From contig CAZTBB010000043.1 in NCBI GenBank assembly GCA_964611755.1, forward strand, positions 1 to 15,076: a stretch of DNA of 15,076 nucleotides, in the 5' to 3' direction. Below the pieces are notes generated by a model, which had not been told where the DNA came from, made no database searches, and saw nothing but the letters and a program-made list of their open reading frames with translations. Shown piece after piece: positions 7,737-15,076 of this stretch. The first letter of the stretch is position 1, and every line of letters begins with the position of its first letter. The position numbers and the translations under genes were made by a program. This stretch comes from CAZTBB01 sp964611755 (GTDB lineage: Bacteria > Pseudomonadota > Alphaproteobacteria > Micavibrionales > Micavibrionaceae).

Positions 7737-7763
7737 TTGACGCATTCTGCAAAACACTATAGA
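7737..7763 (+). promoter_or_regulatory. Predicted sigma-70-type promoter of the rplJ operon
   Basis: TTGACG (7737-7742) and TATAGA (7758-7763) match the -35 and -10 consensus at five and four or five positions, with a slightly short 15-nt spacer. Transcription would begin near 7770, giving a leader of nearly 190 nt before rplJ. The stretch 7650-7958 holds no gene. It carries this promoter, the structured rplJ leader and, on the other strand, the upstream region of the globin gene, for which I see no convincing promoter. Confidence 0.6.
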
Positions 7764-7770
7764 AAGCCCA

Positions 7771-7925
7771 TCAATAACCTTATCCGAGACTGCTTCGGGG
7801 CGCTTGGCGCTTAAAAATCCGGCATAGATTAGGGAAGCAAAACAAAGATCATCACATGCATGATGATTGCTTTTCTTTTAGACGTTCAGGATAAGGCGGA
7901 CCAGATGGTTCGCTTTTTTGGTTTT
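7771..7925 (+). promoter_or_regulatory. Structured rplJ leader, probable L10-type autoregulatory RNA
   Basis: CCTTATCC (7778-7785) is perfectly complementary to GGATAAGG (7889-7896), closing a domain of about 100 nt. Inside it ATCATCA (7848-7854) pairs with TGATGAT (7861-7867) around a six-base loop, and AAGCAA (7835-7840) can pair with TTGCTT (7867-7872), leaving a seven-base one-sided bulge. A small CCGA/TCGG hairpin (7784-7798) competes with one arm of the closing stem. The closing stem abuts the terminator hairpin at 7896. Ribosomal protein L10, alone or with L12, is known to bind its own leader in many bacteria. Assigning this RNA to that class is inference from position and structure, and I could not match a consensus. 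Confidence 0.6.
7896..7919 (+). terminator. Attenuator-like intrinsic terminator upstream of rplJ
   Basis: GCGGACC (7896-7902) pairs with GGTTCGC (7907-7913) around the loop AGAT, with one G-U pair, and is followed immediately by six T residues (7914-7919). It lies between the predicted promoter and the rplJ ribosome binding site, so it should act as a premature terminator unless the leader folds otherwise. Its first base is shared with the long-range stem of the leader, which suggests the two are stacked or mutually constrained. Confidence 0.62.
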
Positions 7926-7958
7926 AGAATGAGATTTTTATTTTAAGGAGATAGTGCC

Positions 7959-8477
7959 ATGGGTATGAGCCGCGCACAAAAAGAAGCTGAAGTTACAGCG
8001 TTGAACGAAACATTTGCGAATGACGAGATTGTTGTTTTGACGCATTACTCAGGTTTGACAGTTGAACAAATGACTGAGCTTAGAACAGAACTTCGTAAAG
8101 AAGGTGCGACGTTCAAGGTGACAAAGAATACTTTGGCGAAATTGGCCATCAAGGGCACTCAGTTTGAGCCTATGGCTGATATGTTTAAAGGCCCAACGGG
8201 AATTGCTACATCAAAAGATCCTGTGGCCGCAGCGAAGGTTGCACATAAATTTGCAAAAGATAATGACAAGCTGATTATTCTGGGTGGCGCTTTGGGTGCT
8301 CAGATGCTGGACGCACAAGGCGTTGAACAGCTTGCGAAATTGCCATCTCTTGATGAGATCCGCTCCAAGCTTGTTGGCTTGCTTCAGGCGCCTGCAACGA
8401 AAGTTGCTCGTGTGCTTCAGGCTCCAGCCCAGCAGGTTGTGGGTGTGACCGCAGCATATGGCGCAAAAGGCGAATAG
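7959..8477 (+). CDS. rplJ: 50S ribosomal protein L10 (RplJ)
   Basis: L10 anchors the L7/L12 dimers to 23S rRNA at the base of the ribosomal stalk, where translation factors are recruited. The 172 aa product has the family features: YSGLTVEQMTELRTELR (30-46), FKVTKNTLAKLAI (52-64), FKGPTGIA (76-83), and the C-terminal segment LPSLDEIRSKLVGLLQAPATKV leading into the helix (about 138-172) that binds L7/L12 N-terminal domains. The start has a strong AAGGAG (7945-7950). A second ATG two codons in would give the more usual MSRAQK start, but the first fits the spacing. It is separated from its partner rplL by two small genes, which is unusual. Confidence 0.97.
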   Translation: MGMSRAQKEAEVTALNETFANDEIVVLTHYSGLTVEQMTELRTELRKEGATFKVTKNTLAKLAIKGTQFEPMADMFKGPTGIATSKDPVAAAKVAHKFAKDNDKLIILGGALGAQMLDAQGVEQLAKLPSLDEIRSKLVGLLQAPATKVARVLQAPAQQVVGVTAAYGAKGE

Positions 8478-8512
8478 GGCGTTTTTTAAATCGAGTAAAA
8501 GGAGACTGAATA

Positions 8513-8764
8513 ATGACAACAACAAAAAGAAGTGACGAAATTACACCATTTGAACAAAGACAAGATGGCCTGAGTGCCGTTCAGGCAACGGCTTTGTCGG
8601 CTTTTGATGAAGCGGCATATGATGATGGTCTGATGGTTAGTGCTAAAACAGTTGAAGGTGAGAGCTATGATACTGTTATGACGCGTGGTGAATTTTTGTC
8701 TGCTGTACAAAATCCAAATACGAAAAGCGTTTCATTTGAAGGTGGAAACTTTACTTTTGGCTAA
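8513..8764 (+). CDS. Small uncharacterised protein in the stalk operon, paralogue 1
   Basis: The product is an acidic 83 aa protein without signal peptide, membrane segment or cysteine. I do not recognise the family. The start ATG has an excellent AAAGGAG (8498-8504), and the gene follows rplJ by 35 nt with no terminator, so it should be expressed with the ribosomal stalk genes. A helix-like segment SAVQATALSAFDEAA (21-35) is followed by strand-like segments and an ending rich in aromatics, SVSFEGGNFTFG (72-83). The C-terminal pattern R58, F61, V65, S74-F75, N79-F80, F82 recurs at the same spacing in the next gene, and both carry AFxEA, so they are probably tandem paralogues. A role at the ribosome or RNA polymerase is suggested only by location. 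Confidence 0.8.
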   Translation: MTTTKRSDEITPFEQRQDGLSAVQATALSAFDEAAYDDGLMVSAKTVEGESYDTVMTRGEFLSAVQNPNTKSVSFEGGNFTFG

Positions 8765-8794
8765 AGTATAAACCGCGCTTAACAGGAAAAGAAA

Positions 8795-9037
8795 TTGAGT
8801 ACAAAAATGGCAGGCACACTAAGTATAGAAGAATTATCGCAATCGCTTGAGACAAAGTTATCAGCGTTACGCGCTTTTTCCGAAGCCGTTGAGCCTGATG
8901 AGGCGAAAGTGGTTGATGTGTACAGTAAAGCCGGTGTGAAAGTGCAATTGTTACTTAGCCGCGAAGGTTTTGCAATGCAGGTAGAAAGTGGGCATGTCGC
9001 GGGACTCTCATTTGATGATAAGAATTTTGAGTTTTAG
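8795..9037 (+). CDS. Small uncharacterised protein in the stalk operon, paralogue 2
   Basis: This is an 80 aa acidic protein with no cysteine, signal peptide or membrane segment and no recognised family. The best start is TTG at 8795, which lies 7 nt after AGGA (8784-8787). The first ATG, at 8807, would be 19 nt from that site and give 76 aa. A helix-like stretch (SIEELSQSLETKLSALRAF, 10-28) precedes AFSEA (27-31) and the C-terminal pattern R56, F59, V63, S72-F73, N77-F78, F80, which matches the preceding protein at identical spacing. The gene follows its paralogue by 30 nt and precedes rplL by 40 nt. A TTG start would lower its output relative to its neighbours. The function is unknown. Confidence 0.75.
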   Translation: MSTKMAGTLSIEELSQSLETKLSALRAFSEAVEPDEAKVVDVYSKAGVKVQLLLSREGFAMQVESGHVAGLSFDDKNFEF

Positions 9038-9077
9038 AGTTTTAAACAAGGTCAAACGTTAAGAAGGAGAAAACATT

Positions 9078-9458
9078 ATGGCTGCTGATCTAGAAAAATT
9101 GGTTGAGGACCTCTCCAACCTGAGCGTTTTGGAAGCTGCTGAGCTTTCAAAGCTTCTCGAAGAGAAATGGGGCGTTAGCGCGGCTGCGGCTGCACCTGTT
9201 GCTGTTGCAGCAGTTGCTGGTGGTGATGCTGGTGGCGCAGAAGAGAAAGACGAGTTCGACGTTGTTCTTGAAGCTGCTGGCGGTAACAAAATCGCAGTGA
9301 TCAAAGAAGTTCGCGGCATCACAGGTCTTGGCTTGAAAGAAGCAAAAGACTTGGTTGAAGCTGGCGGCAAGACTTTGAAAGAAGGCGTTAAGAAAGACGA
9401 AGCTGAAGAGATCAAGAAGAAGCTTGAAGAAGCTGGCGCTACTGTTAAGCTTGCATAA
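9078..9458 (+). CDS. rplL: 50S ribosomal protein L7/L12 (RplL)
   Basis: L7/L12 is the multi-copy, flexible stalk protein that contacts initiation, elongation and release factors and stimulates their GTPase activity. The 126 aa product shows the three expected parts: an N-terminal dimerisation helix pair (1-32, LVEDLSNLSVLEAAELSKLL), an Ala/Gly/Val-rich hinge (33-55), and the C-terminal factor-binding domain with EFDVVLEAAGGNKIAVIKEVR (59-79) and GLGLKEAKDLVE (83-94). The ribosome binding site AAGGAG (9064-9069) is strong, as expected for a protein made in excess over L10. A terminator hairpin follows 20 nt after the stop. Confidence 0.98.
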   Translation: MAADLEKLVEDLSNLSVLEAAELSKLLEEKWGVSAAAAAPVAVAAVAGGDAGGAEEKDEFDVVLEAAGGNKIAVIKEVRGITGLGLKEAKDLVEAGGKTLKEGVKKDEAEEIKKKLEEAGATVKLA

Positions 9459-9478
9459 TTCAGCATTTAGCGAATATC

Positions 9479-9514
9479 AAAGCATTTCCCGGGTTTTATC
9501 GGGAAATGCTTTTT
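9479..9514 (+). terminator. Strong terminator or attenuator between rplL and rpoB
   Basis: AGCATTTCCCG (9481-9491) and CGGGAAATGCT (9500-9510) form a perfect 11-bp stem, extendable by two A-U pairs, with an eight-base loop and four T residues directly after it. A second T tract follows at 9519-9523. In E. coli partial termination at this same position lowers rpoBC expression relative to the ribosomal proteins, and this hairpin is well placed for the same job. Confidence 0.82.
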
Positions 9515-9527
9515 CGCGTTTTTATGG

Positions 9528-9556
9528 TTGACAAAGGACGCTTTGTCAGCGATAAG
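9528..9556 (+). promoter_or_regulatory. Predicted rpoB promoter overlapping a perfect palindrome
   Basis: TTGACA (9528-9533) is a perfect -35, followed by a 17-nt spacer and GATAAG (9551-9556), a four-of-six match to the -10 consensus. It comes right after the rplL terminator, so it could supply rpoBC transcripts independently of rplJ. TGACAAAG (9529-9536) and CTTTGTCA (9541-9548) are perfect reverse complements around GACG and overlap the -35 and spacer, which could be an operator or, in read-through RNA, a hairpin. Confidence 0.5.
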
Positions 9557-9812
9557 AGGCAACACAATTTTGGGACAATGGCGTGATCGTCACATTAAAA
9601 ACAAAATTATCGCCCCTGCTTGCAGGGGCAAAAAACTAAAGAATTTGAACCACTTCGTATGCTTTTCTAATAAGGCCGGCGATAGTGGTTTTTGTGCTTG
9701 CTGACTCTTTTTCTAGGCCGAATCGATTGTCTGGATGGCTGTGAAAGCAAAAAAGTGAGCAAGCAAACCGGTTTTATATAAACGGATTGTTTTAAAAAGG
9801 TAGGAACCAAAC
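9557..9812 (+). other. Structured rpoB leader
   Basis: The 354 nt between rplL and rpoB contain no credible gene. After the terminator and promoter-like site, three further pairings are visible. GCCCCTGC (9612-9619) pairs with GCAGGGGC (9622-9629). AACCACTTCG (9648-9657) pairs with CGATAGTGGTT (9680-9690) with one bulged base and runs into TTTTT (9689-9693). GCTTGCTGACT (9696-9706) pairs with AGTGAGCAAGC (9754-9764) through 11 positions with a single G-G mismatch. In E. coli this intergenic region holds an RNase III processing site. The last long stem is a candidate for a similar element, by inference only. Confidence 0.45.
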
Positions 9813-12800
9813 ATGAGCGCAGCGAAAGCAAAATCCAAATCAGAAAAAAATTCACCAATCATGCCACCAGCAAATTCTATTGAGAGTTTTACTGGTAAGA
9901 AAAGAGTGCGTAGAAGCTTTGGTCGTATCGAAGAAGTGATACAAATGCCAAACTTGATTGATGTGCAGCGCAGCTCGTATCGTGATTTCTTGCAAGAAGA
10001 TATTGTGGATGAAGACCGTCTCATGCGCGGCTTGCAAGAGGTTTTGACATCTGTCTTTCCTATCAAAGATTTTGCCGACAAAGCGGAAATTGATTTTGTT
10101 AAATACGAATTAGAAGCCCCGAAATATGATGTTGACGAATGCCGTCAACGCGGTATGACATATGCTGCTCCGTTGCGTGTAACACTTCGTTTATCCGTAT
10201 TTGATATTGATGAGGATACGGGCCTTCGTTCCATCCGTGACATTAAAGAACAGGATGTTTATCTGGTTGATATGCCGCTTATGACAGATAACGGCACATT
10301 TGTCGTGAATGGCACAGAGCGTGTTATCGTGTCCCAAATGCACAGATCCCCTGGTGTTTTCTTTGATCATGATGGTGGTAAGACACATGTGTCCGGTAAA
10401 TATCTCTTTGCTGCACGTGTTATTCCTTACCGTGGCTCATGGTTGGATTTTGAATTTGATGCAAAAGATCACCTCTATGTACGAATAGACCGTCGTCGTA
10501 AATTGCCTGTAACGACATTGATGCGCGCTCTTGATTCTGCGGAAACGGAAGCGTATCGCAAGCAGCAAGAGGAGAATGACGAGGCAGTTGATCCATTGAT
10601 GGTTCAAGGGATGAGCAATGAAGAAATTCTTGGCACGTTCTACAAGACGGTTATTTATACCCAAGATAAAAAAGGCTGGAAGACGCCATTTGATGCCGAT
10701 CGTTACCGCGGTGTGAAGGTTGCTGCCGATCTTGTTGATGCTAAAACAGGTAAAGTTTTGGCCGAAGAGGGCACAAAAATCACAGCCCGTAAGGCAAAGA
10801 AATTTGTTGAAGATGGCCTTAAAGATATTTTGGTGCAGGATGCGCAACTTGTTGGTCAGTTTATCGGTGTTGATATTTTTGATCCTGAAACAGGACAGGT
10901 TATTTTCGAGGCGGGCCATGAGGTCACCGAAGATGATATCGAGCAATTGGCTGCGCTAAAAATTAAAGAGCTTCCAATTCTTGCGATTGATCACCTGAGC
11001 GTTGGTCCATATGTGCGCAATACACTGATCGTTGATAAATGTGACACACGTGAAGAGGCCCTGATTGATATCTACCGTGTGATGCGCCCGGGCGAGCCGC
11101 CAACAGTTGAATCAGCAGAAGCATTGTTTAATTCACTCTTCTTTGATGAAGAGCGTTACGACCTCTCTGCCGTAGGCCGTGTGAAGATGAATGCACGTTT
11201 GGATCTGGATAAGGATGATCAGTTCCGTATTCTGGATAAAGCGGATATTCTTGCCATCTTGCAATACTTGCATGGTTTGAAAGACGGTGTAGGTGAGGTT
11301 GATGATATTGATAACCTCGGTAACCGCCGTGTGCGTTCCGTTGGTGAATTGATGGAAAACCAGATCCGTATCGGTTTGTTGCGTATGGAGCGCGCCATTC
11401 GTGAGCGCATGTCATCTGTCGAGATTGATACATATATGCCGCATGATTTGATCAACTCTAAGCCTGCGCAAGCCGCAGTGCGCGAGTTCTTTGGTTCATC
11501 CCAGTTGTCCCAGTTTATGGATCAGACAAACCCGCTTTCCGAGATTACGCACAAGCGTCGTCTGTCGGCGCTTGGGCCGGGTGGTCTGACCCGTGAGCGT
11601 GCCGGCTTTGAGGTGCGTGATGTGCATCCAACGCATTATGGACGTATTTGCCCGATTGAAACGCCGGAAGGGCCGAATATCGGCTTGATCAACTCACTCG
11701 CAACATTTGCACGCGTTAATCAGTATGGTTTCATAGAAAGTCCTTACCGCCGCGTAGAAAATGGCAAGGTGACGCCTGAAGTTGTATATATGTCGGCAAT
11801 GGAAGAGGCGCGCTACACAATTGCGCAGGCTAACTCTGAATTGGATAAATCAGGTAAATTTGTGAATGATTTGGTCTCTTGTCGTGAGGCTGGTGAAAAC
11901 GTGATGAGCCCGCCAGAACAGATTGAATTTATTGACGTATCACCAAAACAGATTGTGTCTGTGGCTGCCTCTCTTATTCCATTCTTGGAAAATGATGATG
12001 CGAACCGTGCGTTGATGGGATCAAACATGATGCGTCAGGCTGTGCCATTGTTGAAATCCGATGCGCCGCTTGTGGGGACAGGGATGGAAGCAACTGTTGC
12101 CCGTGACTCCGGTGCCGCTGTATCGGCGCGTCGTGCGGGTGTAATCACAAAGGTTGATGCCAATCGTATCGTTATTCAGGCAACCGAAGATCTGAACCCT
12201 GGAGAGCCGGTGGTTGATATCTACAAGCTGTCTAAGTTCCAGCGTTCTAACCAGAACACATGTATCAACCAGCGCCCATTGGTAAAGGTTGGTGACAAAG
12301 TGAGTGCCGGTGACATCGTGGCCGATGGCCCATCAACACAGCTTGGTGAATTGGCTCTTGGTAAGAACGTGCTCGTGGCCTTTATGCCATGGAATGGTTA
12401 CAACTATGAGGACTCTATTCTGATCTCTGAGCGTATTGTGCGCGATGATGTTTATACATCTGTTCACATTGAAGAGTTCGAGGTGATGGCGCGAGATACC
12501 AAGCTTGGTACCGAAGAAATCACACGCGATATTCCTAACGTGGGTGAAGAAGCCCTGAAACACCTCGATGAGGCCGGTATTGTGCATATCGGTGCGGAAG
12601 TTAAGCCGGGTGATATTCTAGTTGGTAAGGTGACACCAAAAGGTGAAAGCCCAATGACACCGGAAGAAAAGCTATTGCGCGCGATCTTCGGTGAGAAAGC
12701 GGCCGATGTAAAAGATACATCCCTACGCTTGCCACCTGGTGCTGTGGGTACAATTGTTGAGGTGCGCGTCTTTAACCGCCGTGGTGTTGATAAAGATGCC

Positions 12801-14075
12801 CGTGCTCTGTCTATTGAACAACAAGAGATCGAGCGTCTTGCAAAAGACCGTGATGATGAGCGCCGTATTTTGGAAGATGGTTTCTATGGTCGCTTGAAAG
12901 ACCTTCTGACAGGTCAGAAAGTTGCCAGCGCACCAAAAGATGCCAAGCTTAAGAAGGGCACCGCGCTTAAAGCGGCTGACCTTGATGGTGTGAAACACGG
13001 TCTGTGGCGTCAAATTGCGATCGAAAATGAAAAGATCATGGAAGAAATTGAAGCCATGTCCAAGACATTTGATGATGCGATTGATGACATCAAAGAGCGC
13101 TTTGAAAATAAAGTTGAGAAGCTTCAGCGTGGTGATGAGCTTATGCCGGGTGTGATGAAGATGGTAAAAGTCTTTGTTGCGATCAAGCGTAAGATGCAGC
13201 CGGGCGATAAAATGGCTGGGCGCCACGGTAACAAAGGGGTTGTCTCGCGCATTATGCCGCAAGAAGATATGCCGTATCTGGAAGATGGTACGCCTGTTGA
13301 CCTCGTGTTGAACCCGCTTGGTGTTCCATCCCGTATGAATGTGGGGCAGATTTTGGAAACACATTTGGGCTGGGCTGCGGCCAATCTTGGTCGTCAAGTC
13401 GGTGAAATGATTGATACATTTGCTGACAAGAAAAAGCCGACTGAGGCCGAAGCCAAAAAACTGGATGCCAAGTTCAAGGAAATTTACGGTAACTCCGAAT
13501 ACGCCGAGAAGGTCAGCAAGCTTGATCCAAGTGAAGCGGTTGAAATGGCCGGTAACTTGCGCGGCGGTGTGCCAATGGCAACGCCTGTCTTTGATGGCGC
13601 CGATGAGGCTGAAGTGTCAGACTTGCTAGAGACAGCGGGCCTCACACGCTCCGGTCAAATGAAGTTGATTGATGGCCGTACTGGTGAGTATTTCCACCGT
13701 CCGGTTACCGTTGGTTATATGTACATGTTGAAGCTTCACCACCTAGTGGATGATAAGATTCACGCCCGTTCCATCGGTCCATACTCACTCGTGACCCAGC
13801 AGCCACTTGGCGGTAAAGCCCAGTTTGGTGGTCAGCGTTTCGGTGAGATGGAGTGTTGGGCACTCCAGGCCTATGGTGCAGCTTACACATTGCAGGAAAT
13901 GCTAACAGTGAAGTCTGATGACGTTGCTGGTCGCTCGAAAGTCTATGAAAGCATCGTGCGCGGTGAAGATAACTTCGAGATTGGTATCCCGGAAAGCTTT
14001 AACGTTCTTCTGAAAGAATTAAAGGCGCTGGGTCTGAATGTTGATATGAAGCAATCAGGTAACAACAATCAGTAA
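9813..14075 (+). CDS. rpoB: DNA-directed RNA polymerase subunit beta (RpoB)
   Basis: The beta subunit forms half of the RNA polymerase active cleft. The 1420 aa product carries all the expected blocks: SFGRIEEVIQMPNLIDVQ near the N-terminus, the rifampicin-binding region GSSQLSQFMDQTNPLSE (from G561) continuing to PIETPEGPNIGLI, NYEDSILISERI, GDKMAGRHGNKGVVS with active-centre lysines K1133 and K1141, and the C-terminal GKAQFGGQRFGEMECWALQAYGA. By offset from E. coli, residues equivalent to Q513, D516, H526, R529 and S531 are wild type, predicting rifampicin binding. The start has TAGGAA at 9801-9806. Compared with typical alphaproteobacterial beta (roughly 1370-1390 aa) it is somewhat long, partly because of a Lys/Ser-rich N-terminal tail of about 20 residues. 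rpoC follows after 52 nt. Confidence 0.98.
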   Translation: MSAAKAKSKSEKNSPIMPPANSIESFTGKKRVRRSFGRIEEVIQMPNLIDVQRSSYRDFLQEDIVDEDRLMRGLQEVLTSVFPIKDFADKAEIDFVKYELEAPKYDVDECRQRGMTYAAPLRVTLRLSVFDIDEDTGLRSIRDIKEQDVYLVDMPLMTDNGTFVVNGTERVIVSQMHRSPGVFFDHDGGKTHVSGKYLFAARVIPYRGSWLDFEFDAKDHLYVRIDRRRKLPVTTLMRALDSAETEAYRKQQEENDEAVDPLMVQGMSNEEILGTFYKTVIYTQDKKGWKTPFDADRYRGVKVAADLVDAKTGKVLAEEGTKITARKAKKFVEDGLKDILVQDAQLVGQFIGVDIFDPETGQVIFEAGHEVTEDDIEQLAALKIKELPILAIDHLSVGPYVRNTLIVDKCDTREEALIDIYRVMRPGEPPTVESAEALFNSLFFDEERYDLSAVGRVKMNARLDLDKDDQFRILDKADILAILQYLHGLKDGVGEVDDIDNLGNRRVRSVGELMENQIRIGLLRMERAIRERMSSVEIDTYMPHDLINSKPAQAAVREFFGSSQLSQFMDQTNPLSEITHKRRLSALGPGGLTRERAGFEVRDVHPTHYGRICPIETPEGPNIGLINSLATFARVNQYGFIESPYRRVENGKVTPEVVYMSAMEEARYTIAQANSELDKSGKFVNDLVSCREAGENVMSPPEQIEFIDVSPKQIVSVAASLIPFLENDDANRALMGSNMMRQAVPLLKSDAPLVGTGMEATVARDSGAAVSARRAGVITKVDANRIVIQATEDLNPGEPVVDIYKLSKFQRSNQNTCINQRPLVKVGDKVSAGDIVADGPSTQLGELALGKNVLVAFMPWNGYNYEDSILISERIVRDDVYTSVHIEEFEVMARDTKLGTEEITRDIPNVGEEALKHLDEAGIVHIGAEVKPGDILVGKVTPKGESPMTPEEKLLRAIFGEKAADVKDTSLRLPPGAVGTIVEVRVFNRRGVDKDARALSIEQQEIERLAKDRDDERRILEDGFYGRLKDLLTGQKVASAPKDAKLKKGTALKAADLDGVKHGLWRQIAIENEKIMEEIEAMSKTFDDAIDDIKERFENKVEKLQRGDELMPGVMKMVKVFVAIKRKMQPGDKMAGRHGNKGVVSRIMPQEDMPYLEDGTPVDLVLNPLGVPSRMNVGQILETHLGWAAANLGRQVGEMIDTFADKKKPTEAEAKKLDAKFKEIYGNSEYAEKVSKLDPSEAVEMAGNLRGGVPMATPVFDGADEAEVSDLLETAGLTRSGQMKLIDGRTGEYFHRPVTVGYMYMLKLHHLVDDKIHARSIGPYSLVTQQPLGGKAQFGGQRFGEMECWALQAYGAAYTLQEMLTVKSDDVAGRSKVYESIVRGEDNFEIGIPESFNVLLKELKALGLNVDMKQSGNNNQ

Positions 14076-14127
14076 GAGCAAATCACAGACAAAGAACAAG
14101 ACAAGATAATCCCTTAGGAGCAAAAAC

Positions 14128-15076
<949 letters not shown>

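Noticed and set aside
7650..7757. N-terminal extension of the globin to an ATG at 7757
   Set aside because: The added 36 residues have no globin similarity, the 7649 start has a good ribosome binding site, and the extension covers the divergent rplJ promoter.
9612..9635. GC-rich hairpin at 9612-9629 as a + strand terminator
   Set aside because: It is followed by an A tract, not a T tract, and would act only on the opposite strand, where no gene enters. It is kept as part of the leader structure.
12723..13397. Antisense open frame of 224 codons within rpoB
   Set aside because: The length is notable, but the translation is a low-complexity His/Phe/Thr-rich sequence typical of the reverse of coding DNA, and the sense frame is conserved RpoB.

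Overview
The window looks like chromosomal DNA of an alphaproteobacterium with moderate base composition (by eye below or near 50% GC, not computed). The rpoB/rpoC sequences, the ThiE variant with a GPVFDTKTDKGKP loop, and the housekeeping gene set all point that way. I cannot name the order. All complete genes appear intact, and I see no insertion sequence, prophage, tRNA, rRNA or CRISPR array.

Left block (1-5509, + strand): the 3' end of an unrecognised gene, then sucA (2-oxoglutarate dehydrogenase E1), then thiE, thiD and thiL. sucA/thiE, thiE/thiD and thiD/thiL all overlap by a few bases, so they form one apparent operon. The three thi genes join the pyrimidine and thiazole halves and phosphorylate the product to thiamine diphosphate, which is the cofactor of the E1 enzyme encoded at the front of the operon. 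The usual sucA partners sucB and lpd do not follow. A bidirectional intrinsic terminator lies inside the last codons of thiL.

Middle block (5518-7649, - strand): a probable outer-membrane lipoprotein with an alpha/beta-hydrolase triad, exodeoxyribonuclease III (xth), and a group 1 truncated haemoglobin close to cyanobacterial GlbN. Globin and xth are 21 nt apart and probably cotranscribed.

Right block (7737-15076, + strand): a ribosomal stalk and RNA polymerase operon. A promoter is followed by a structured leader ending in an attenuator-like terminator, then rplJ, two small uncharacterised genes, rplL, a strong terminator, a 354-nt structured leader with its own promoter-like sequence, rpoB, and the first third of rpoC. 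rplK and rplA, the usual upstream neighbours, are absent.

The best candidate for something undescribed is the pair of small acidic proteins (83 and 80 aa) inserted between rplJ and rplL. They share a C-terminal pattern of eight identical residues at identical spacing, so they look like tandem paralogues. Each has its own Shine-Dalgarno sequence inside one of the most highly expressed transcription units of a bacterium. Secondary points of interest are the sucA-thiEDL coupling and the dense RNA structure upstream of rplJ and rpoB.
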